From NCBI GenBank assembly GCA_039925145.1, contig JBDSZL010000088.1:62001-126000 (forward strand): a stretch of DNA of 64,000 bases, in the 5' to 3' direction. The notes beneath the pieces were generated by a model. It searched no databases. It had not been told where the DNA came from and worked only from the letters and a program-made list of their open reading frames with translations. Source of the stretch: JBDSZL01 sp039925145 (GTDB taxonomy: Bacteria > Acidobacteriota > Vicinamibacteria > Vicinamibacterales > SCN-69-37). Made by a program: the position numbers and the translations under genes. How positions within the stretch are numbered: the first letter of the stretch is position 1; each line of letters begins with the position of its first letter. Shown here piece by piece: positions 59,499 to 64,000 of the stretch.

Positions 59499-61045
59499 GC
59501 ACACAAGAGTCGCTCCGTCGAGCGGCGGGCGTCACGGCCATCCTTGTCGGGACCGTGTGTGTGTACGCAATCCGGCAGGTCGATCCCGATCTGTACGGGC
59601 ACCTCGCGTACGGCCGATACTTCGCCGCCAGCGGTCTCGCCGGCATTGATCCGTTCGCATACACAACGAGCGGGGCGCACTGGGTCGCATTCGAGTACCT
59701 GGCGCAGATCGCGATCTGGTTCGCCTACGCGGCCCTCGGCCCCGCAGGTCTCATCGTGCTCAAGAGCATCATCGGTGGAACGGCCGTGTGGCTGCTGTGG
59801 ATGAGCATCCGCAGCACGACTGAGGAACCGCACGTGTACTTGCCCGTGTTCGTGCTTTGCACAGTGCCGCTCACGCGTTACTTCCTGTTCCGCCCACAGT
59901 TGTTCACGTTCGTCTGCTTCGCCGCCTTTGTCGCCGTCCTCTTTCGGACGCTGTTGCGGCATCGCGCGCCGCTCTGGGTTTTGCCGCCGCTCATGCTGAC
60001 CTGGGTGAACACGCATGCCGGGTTCATTGCCGGGATCGGCGCCCTCGGGCTCTCGCTGCTCATCCGTGTGTCCGCCAACGTGCACCAGCATCGCGGCTCT
60101 TCCGGACGCCCGTGGTTCAGCGATACGGGCCAGCTCTTTACGACGCTCGCCGCCTGCTGTGCGGTGACGCTCGCCACCCCCTGGCGTCTCGATCTTTGGC
60201 GCTACATCGCCGCCGAGTTGGTCCACGGCACCAACAGGCGCTACGTCGCGGAGTGGCAGCCGGTGAGCTGGGCGCGTGAGCCCTGGTCCGCGATCTCACT
60301 CGCTGCCATCCTCGGGGCGCTGACCCTGGCGACCTGGTCATCGGCGGGGCGGAGACGCCGCGTCCATGGATTACCACCATGGCAATGGGCGGCGACCTGT
60401 GCTCCCCTGCTGGCAATGGCGATGCTCTCTGTTCGTCACGTGCCGCTCGCTGCCATCTGGAGCGCTCCGGTCATTTCACTGCTGGCGACATCGGGGTGGA
60501 ACGCGGGGCGCGGACAGACGTTCGCACGGCTCTGGCTGATCGTGACCACAACCGCGGCACTGCCGCTCGTCGCGGCCGTGCTGTACGTCGCAGAACATCC
60601 TGCCCCGCGAATTGCCGTCGGCGGCGTCCTGCTCGGTTCGCGCGATCCGTGCCGAGCCGCCGCATTCCTGCGCATCAATCATGTCCGCGGCAACATATTT
60701 ACGCCGCTTTGGTGGGGTTCGTATCTGACCTGGCAGCTCTCGCCCGACATGCGCGTCTCGATGGACGGACGCAACATCTCGGCCTTCCCGGACCCGACGG
60801 TGCTCGAAAACCTGCGCTTCTACACGCAGCAGACGGGAAGTGATCCCGCAACGCCCCTGCAATACGATACGGACCTGCTGCTCGTACCGGCCGATGCCCC
60901 AGTCCTGGCGGCTGTCCGTCAGAGCCATCTCTGGCAGTCACTCTACGCTGATGAAGATGCCGCGCTGTTCACGAGAAGCGACCGACCGGTACGGAGCAAC
61001 GAGACTCGCGTGCCACCGCCGGCCTGTTCCCCGTATTTGCAGTAG
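59495..61045 (+). CDS. Multi-pass membrane protein, GT-C-like family (paralogue of 38854-40308)
   Basis: The 516-residue protein has about ten membrane segments and repeats the motif order of the protein at 38854-40308: VDPDLYGHLAYGRYFAASGL, DPFAYTTSGAHWVAFEYLAQ, LFRPQLFTF, TWVNTHAGFIAGIGALGL, and late MRVSMDGRNISAFPDPTVLE. The conserved pairs PDL(W/Y)GH, DP(Y/F), RPQL, W-N-x-H-(G/A)-G and S-x-DGR mark a distinct family I cannot name. The GTG start overlaps the YfhO stop by four bases. The stop directly abuts the stop of the convergent DUF362 gene. Confidence 0.7.
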   Translation: MSTQESLRRAAGVTAILVGTVCVYAIRQVDPDLYGHLAYGRYFAASGLAGIDPFAYTTSGAHWVAFEYLAQIAIWFAYAALGPAGLIVLKSIIGGTAVWLLWMSIRSTTEEPHVYLPVFVLCTVPLTRYFLFRPQLFTFVCFAAFVAVLFRTLLRHRAPLWVLPPLMLTWVNTHAGFIAGIGALGLSLLIRVSANVHQHRGSSGRPWFSDTGQLFTTLAACCAVTLATPWRLDLWRYIAAELVHGTNRRYVAEWQPVSWAREPWSAISLAAILGALTLATWSSAGRRRRVHGLPPWQWAATCAPLLAMAMLSVRHVPLAAIWSAPVISLLATSGWNAGRGQTFARLWLIVTTTAALPLVAAVLYVAEHPAPRIAVGGVLLGSRDPCRAAAFLRINHVRGNIFTPLWWGSYLTWQLSPDMRVSMDGRNISAFPDPTVLENLRFYTQQTGSDPATPLQYDTDLLLVPADAPVLAAVRQSHLWQSLYADEDAALFTRSDRPVRSNETRVPPPACSPYLQ

Positions 61046-62050
61046 TCAACCGCCGCTCGTGAGCTGAAGCCCCTTGAACTGATCGAGCACCTCAAACCGC
61101 GTCTGGTAGCGACCCGGTTGCTCACCGCGATGGTCGATCCGGCTGACGTCCATGTTGCCGAGGAACGCCGCCGCCTGAGCGATGTACCCGATACGTGCGG
61201 GATCGAACCCGATGAGCCGCGCACACGTCGCATCGACAGCTACCGGGTCCACTCCCATCATCACGAACCCGGTCGCGCGCGGACTCCCCATGATCGGCCC
61301 GTCGCCTTCCATCGCGACGACGGCGTCGACGATGCTGAGGTGAGGGCGGATGGTCGCAACGAGATCGAGGATCGAGTTCTGGATGCCGTGCAGATGCAGG
61401 ATGTTCTTGGGCCAGCCGTAGATGGCGCCCGGCACCACGCCGAAGAGGTTCTTCATGCTGGCCGTCAGCGCCGCCCAGTGGTGCGTCTTCAGCTTCGGCA
61501 TCGAGACGATGATGTCGGCCTGAAGAAGGGTGACCGGCAGCGCGAGATCCGTCATGGTCGTGAACTGGCTTCGCAGCGGCGCTACGCGCACATCGTCGTG
61601 GTTCAGATCGACGAATGGGACGCCGAGGCTTTTCAGTTCGTCGCCCAGTCCGGAACTGCCCAGCAGGTACTCGATGTCGCGTCTATGTCCTGGCGCTTCC
61701 CCGACGATCACCTCGCGTGCGCCGGCTCGGAGGAATGCCGTGGCGGCGCCGCCGACGACGCGGGGGTGGGTGTTGATCGCCGACCCAGGCGAGAACTCCA
61801 CGAGGTTCGGCTTCAACAGCACGGACTTGCCGCGCGCGTCGAGACCGAGATCGTGAAGTGCCCGGCCGATGATGTCCGCGAAGTCCGCGTCGTAGTTCGG
61901 CGCGTCGTAGAGCCCGACAAACGAACGCGCGGGGCGGGCGAAGTCCGAAGCGCGGTACGGCGCGCGCCGGCACGACGCCGCGACCAGCGTTGCCGCGATG
62001 GGAAGCACGCGAAGCAGATCGCGCCGGCTGAGGTCAGAGCTTGAAGACAT
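61046..62050 (-). CDS. DUF362 protein with Tat-type signal
   Basis: The 334-residue protein begins MSSSSDLSRRDLLRVLPIAA, a twin-arginine signal (S-R-R-D-L-L) with hydrophobic core, followed by SCRRAP that could be a lipobox. The mature part is DUF362: VLLKPNLVEFSPGSAINTHP, IVGEAPGHRRDIEYLL, IVSMPKLKTHHWAALTASMK and NLFGVVPG, then MEGDGPIMGSPRATGFVMMG and PVAVDATCARLIG. DUF362 proteins are often next to iron-sulfur or nickel proteins, but the role is unknown. ATG 62050 overlaps the previous stop by 17 bases, so it is coupled to the cyclase-like gene. Confidence 0.85.
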   Translation of the reverse strand: MSSSSDLSRRDLLRVLPIAATLVAASCRRAPYRASDFARPARSFVGLYDAPNYDADFADIIGRALHDLGLDARGKSVLLKPNLVEFSPGSAINTHPRVVGGAATAFLRAGAREVIVGEAPGHRRDIEYLLGSSGLGDELKSLGVPFVDLNHDDVRVAPLRSQFTTMTDLALPVTLLQADIIVSMPKLKTHHWAALTASMKNLFGVVPGAIYGWPKNILHLHGIQNSILDLVATIRPHLSIVDAVVAMEGDGPIMGSPRATGFVMMGVDPVAVDATCARLIGFDPARIGYIAQAAAFLGNMDVSRIDHRGEQPGRYQTRFEVLDQFKGLQLTSGG

Positions 62051-62945
62051 TCGTCCGGCTCGAAGCAGACAAGGCACAAAGCGCGATGGCGGCGCCATGG
62101 AAATTCGCGGGGGGTGCGTCTACAGAGTGGCGGCGCAGCCCTTGCACCAGCGTGTCGACCGGACGGCCGAGGGCGTGCAGACAGAGGAGGGCGAGGCCCG
62201 TGGCTGTCGAAGACAGCTCGTCAGGCCAGTGCGTCTCGAGAAACTCAATGCTACGCGCGACATTCGGCTCGGCCGTGCGGTCCTGCAGCGCCAGGAGCGC
62301 CAGCGCTGTGGTCGGAATGTAGGCCCGGAGATCCTGGTTCATGACCACGGCGTTGCCAAAGTTCCATCCGCCGGATCGGCACGTTCTGTTCAGGAGCAAA
62401 CGTTCGGATTCGTCGATACGGGCATCGGCACCGGGTGCGGTCCAGCCACGTCGCCTGGCGTGTTTGAGCGCGAGCACGCCCCAGGCTGTCGGCTCGACCC
62501 AGCTGAATGTGCCATCGGTCCAGGGCCAGCCTTGCAGCATGTTGTCCTGGCCGGCGTGCGGTTCGTTGGGCGCCTGAATGCCGCGGCTGGCGGAGAGCGC
62601 GTCGAGCAGCCTGGTCCGGACAGGCTGAGGGGCCAGGTCCGGCAGAACCGACCAGGTGAATGCGACGAGAGCGTTGGAGGCGACATTGACGGGCCAGCCG
62701 CCGCCCTCGGCCAGCCACCCGTCCGGCCGCTGGGCCGCTGTCAGGAATTCCGCGGTCGGCCTCGCCGATGACAGTGGCGAGCTGGACGCGCTGAGGGCGA
62801 GCAGGGCCCAGGCGCTCGGCTCGAGACGCGCGTTCTTGCCGGCCAGATATGGGATGCCGGCCACGGCTGTCGCAACGGCGAGTAGGTCGCGCAGGGCATC
62901 TTCCGGCCGGCCGCTGGTGCGAAAAACCTGTTGATTAGCGGCCAC
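62034..62945 (-). CDS. Squalene-cyclase/prenyltransferase-like alpha-barrel repeat protein
   Basis: The 303-residue protein is built of alpha-alpha repeats with the QW-like phrases EPSAWALLALSAS, RPDGWLAEGGGWPVNVASNA, VEPTAWGVLALKHARRRGWT and CRSGGWNFGNAV. This is as in the prenyltransferase/squalene-oxidase repeat family. The DxDD or QDTA motif of true triterpene cyclases is not visible and the protein is about half their length, so cyclase activity is doubtful. The GTG start at 62945 lies nine bases after a perfect TATAAT. Its stop overlaps the DUF362 start by 17 bases; the pair is probably one operon of unknown role. Confidence 0.72.
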   Translation of the reverse strand: MAANQQVFRTSGRPEDALRDLLAVATAVAGIPYLAGKNARLEPSAWALLALSASSSPLSSARPTAEFLTAAQRPDGWLAEGGGWPVNVASNALVAFTWSVLPDLAPQPVRTRLLDALSASRGIQAPNEPHAGQDNMLQGWPWTDGTFSWVEPTAWGVLALKHARRRGWTAPGADARIDESERLLLNRTCRSGGWNFGNAVVMNQDLRAYIPTTALALLALQDRTAEPNVARSIEFLETHWPDELSSTATGLALLCLHALGRPVDTLVQGLRRHSVDAPPANFHGAAIALCALSASSRTNVFKL

Positions 62946-62954
62946 GTATCCAGG

Positions 62955-62960
62955 ATTATA
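62955..62960 (-). promoter_or_regulatory. -10 element of the cyclase-like gene, apparently leaderless
   Basis: A perfect TATAAT on the minus strand ends nine bases before GTG 62945, with no Shine-Dalgarno sequence in the gap (CCTGGATAC). The rest of the 184-base gap to the TadG-like gene shows only a possible TATCAT on the plus strand near 63070. Confidence 0.5.
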
Positions 62961-63129
62961 GTGAAGCCAGTCGGGCGCGCCGCAGCATCAGGCTCGGTCC
63001 ACGTGGGCCGCTTCACAGCTCTGCACTCTTGTTACCCCGGTTCAGACGTATCTCCTGGCCGGGTGCGTTATCATTGCCCGTGCCCTGTCGCGCGGGGGCT
63101 TCTCCCAGTTGTTTTGCGAGTGAGGTGTC

Positions 63130-64000
63130 ATGGCTCCCCCCCGGCTATCCGCACGCGACGACCGTGGCCAGATTCTGCTGCTGACGGCTCTGTCGATGAC
63201 CGTCATCCTTGGGATTGCTGCTTTATCGCTCGACGCGTCGTTCATGTACGACAAACGTAATCGGCTGCACGCGGCCGCCGACGGCGCCGCGAAAAGCGGC
63301 GCGCTCGAGGTTCGTCGCCTGTCAACGGTCAGCCAGTCGGCTCTGGAAGCGTTCGCCGACCAGCAGGTCGCCGCGCACGGTTTCAGCCCGTCCCGCTCGG
63401 GCGGCACGACGACTGTGACCGTGCTCCACCCTCCCACGGGAAGCGCTTCCTATAACGGCAACGTGAATTACGTGGAGGTCGTCACGTCGGAGCCGACGTC
63501 AACCTTTCTTGGCGTGGTTCTAGGCCGAGCCAACATGACGCCTGCGGTGCGGGCGGTCGCGGGAACGAGCAACGGACCAAACTGCATAGTTATTTTGGGT
63601 GGTGCGCTAACGCTCGCTAACGGAGTCAGATTGACCATGCCCGGATGTTCGATAGCGGACGGGGGGACAATGACGATGGGAAATGGCGCGATCGTGGATG
63701 CAGCCAGTACGGCCGTCACGATTGGACCGTGTCCAGTTGGCGGGATTTCCAATTGCACTAGCGCAGCACCGTATCCGTCCGATCCGCTTGGAAGCCTTGC
63801 AGCGCCAACGCCTGCGCCGGCACACACATGTACGACTCAATTCAACATCACGTCGGACATCACAATAAGCACCACAGATGTGAATAAGTACTATTGCGGC
63901 ATGAAAATTGACAATGCTGTGGTTACCTTCAATGCGGGCGTTTATTACATCGCCGGGCCGGTAACAAACAAGAACGGTGGCTCCGACGCCACACTCCAGG
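63130..64000 (+). CDS. TadG-like Flp pilus assembly protein (partial, runs off the right end)
   Basis: The frame is open to the window end (290 residues seen). It begins MAPPRLSARDDRGQILLLTA and continues ALSMTVILGIAALSLDASFM. That is the putative Flp pilus-assembly TadE/G-like start: a basic residue, G-Q, then one membrane helix with D and Y/F at its end. RNRLHAAADGAAKSGALEV follows, the typical 'A-A-D-x-A-A' helix. The rest is Gly/Thr/Ser-rich beta sequence with several cysteines (NGPNCIVILGG, MPGCSIADGG, YYCGM), probably exported. GAGGTG lies just before ATG 63130. It is 13 kb from, and on the opposite strand to, the tad operon. GC content falls in its last 150 visible bases. Confidence 0.78.
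   Translation, partial: MAPPRLSARDDRGQILLLTALSMTVILGIAALSLDASFMYDKRNRLHAAADGAAKSGALEVRRLSTVSQSALEAFADQQVAAHGFSPSRSGGTTTVTVLHPPTGSASYNGNVNYVEVVTSEPTSTFLGVVLGRANMTPAVRAVAGTSNGPNCIVILGGALTLANGVRLTMPGCSIADGGTMTMGNGAIVDAASTAVTIGPCPVGGISNCTSAAPYPSDPLGSLAAPTPAPAHTCTTQFNITSDITISTTDVNKYYCGMKIDNAVVTFNAGVYYIAGPVTNKNGGSDATLQ

Overview
This is a high-GC bacterial chromosome segment, most likely from Acidobacteriota and probably the Vicinamibacteria side of that phylum. That assignment is inference. It rests on the VWFA-related surface protein typical of that phylum, a complete Tad/Flp pilus locus, GC-rich codon use, and housekeeping genes in long minus-strand runs joined by ATGA, GTGA and TTGA overlaps. 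There are about 60 protein genes. I see no tRNA, rRNA, CRISPR array, transposase or integrase.

1-14400: mostly minus-strand housekeeping. In order along the window: the edge of a probable S1-type protein, a YpdA-like flavoprotein, a small secreted protein, folE, an unknown membrane-anchored protein, two coupled ABC permease/ATPase pairs, a G-quadruplex-prone heptamer array, a Nudix hydrolase, tsaD, mtnA, and a nucleoside-salvage set (cdd, punA, deoA/pdp). A divergent pair at 12.9 kb shares one overlapping -10 region. An alkyltransferase-like DNA-repair protein and a secreted unknown follow.

14400-27300: the cell-elongation operon on the minus strand. It runs GGDEF diguanylate cyclase, mreB (UUG start), mreC, mreD, mrdA (PBP2), rodA, rng. 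Divergent from it is a PpiD/SurA-type foldase, which converges on sppA with a strong terminator between them.

27300-36700: a GT87 gene remnant, a HicAB toxin-antitoxin pair with an operator-like palindrome on its -10, an SMP-30 hydrolase coupled to an MscS channel, and a signalling cassette (PAS histidine kinase, Rcp-like regulator, receiver-GGDEF protein). A primary-type sigma-70 factor closes the region.

36700-50000: a secreted protein with two VWA halves, a multi-pass membrane protein, an AAA ATPase, a 32-residue membrane microprotein, then tadC, tadB, cpaF, cpaE, cpaC, cpaB, cpaA and two tandem Flp pilin genes of 57 codons. All are on the minus strand, so transcription runs from the pilins to the VWA protein. 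With the GGDEF proteins and sensor kinase this suggests a surface-attachment lifestyle.

50000-64000: a glycan/surface cluster. On the minus strand are GT87, GT4, a Gfo/Idh oxidoreductase, a methyltransferase, GT2 and a multi-pass membrane protein. On the plus strand are a YfhO-type membrane protein and a second copy of the multi-pass family seen at 38.9-40.3 kb. A Tat-exported DUF362 protein and a squalene-cyclase-like repeat protein follow. The window ends inside a TadG-like pilus protein. Several lines of this cluster have visibly lower GC than the housekeeping regions.

Several genes start 6-9 bases after a good -10 hexamer with no ribosome-binding site, which suggests leaderless transcripts are common here. 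No stretch above 300 bases lacks a gene.
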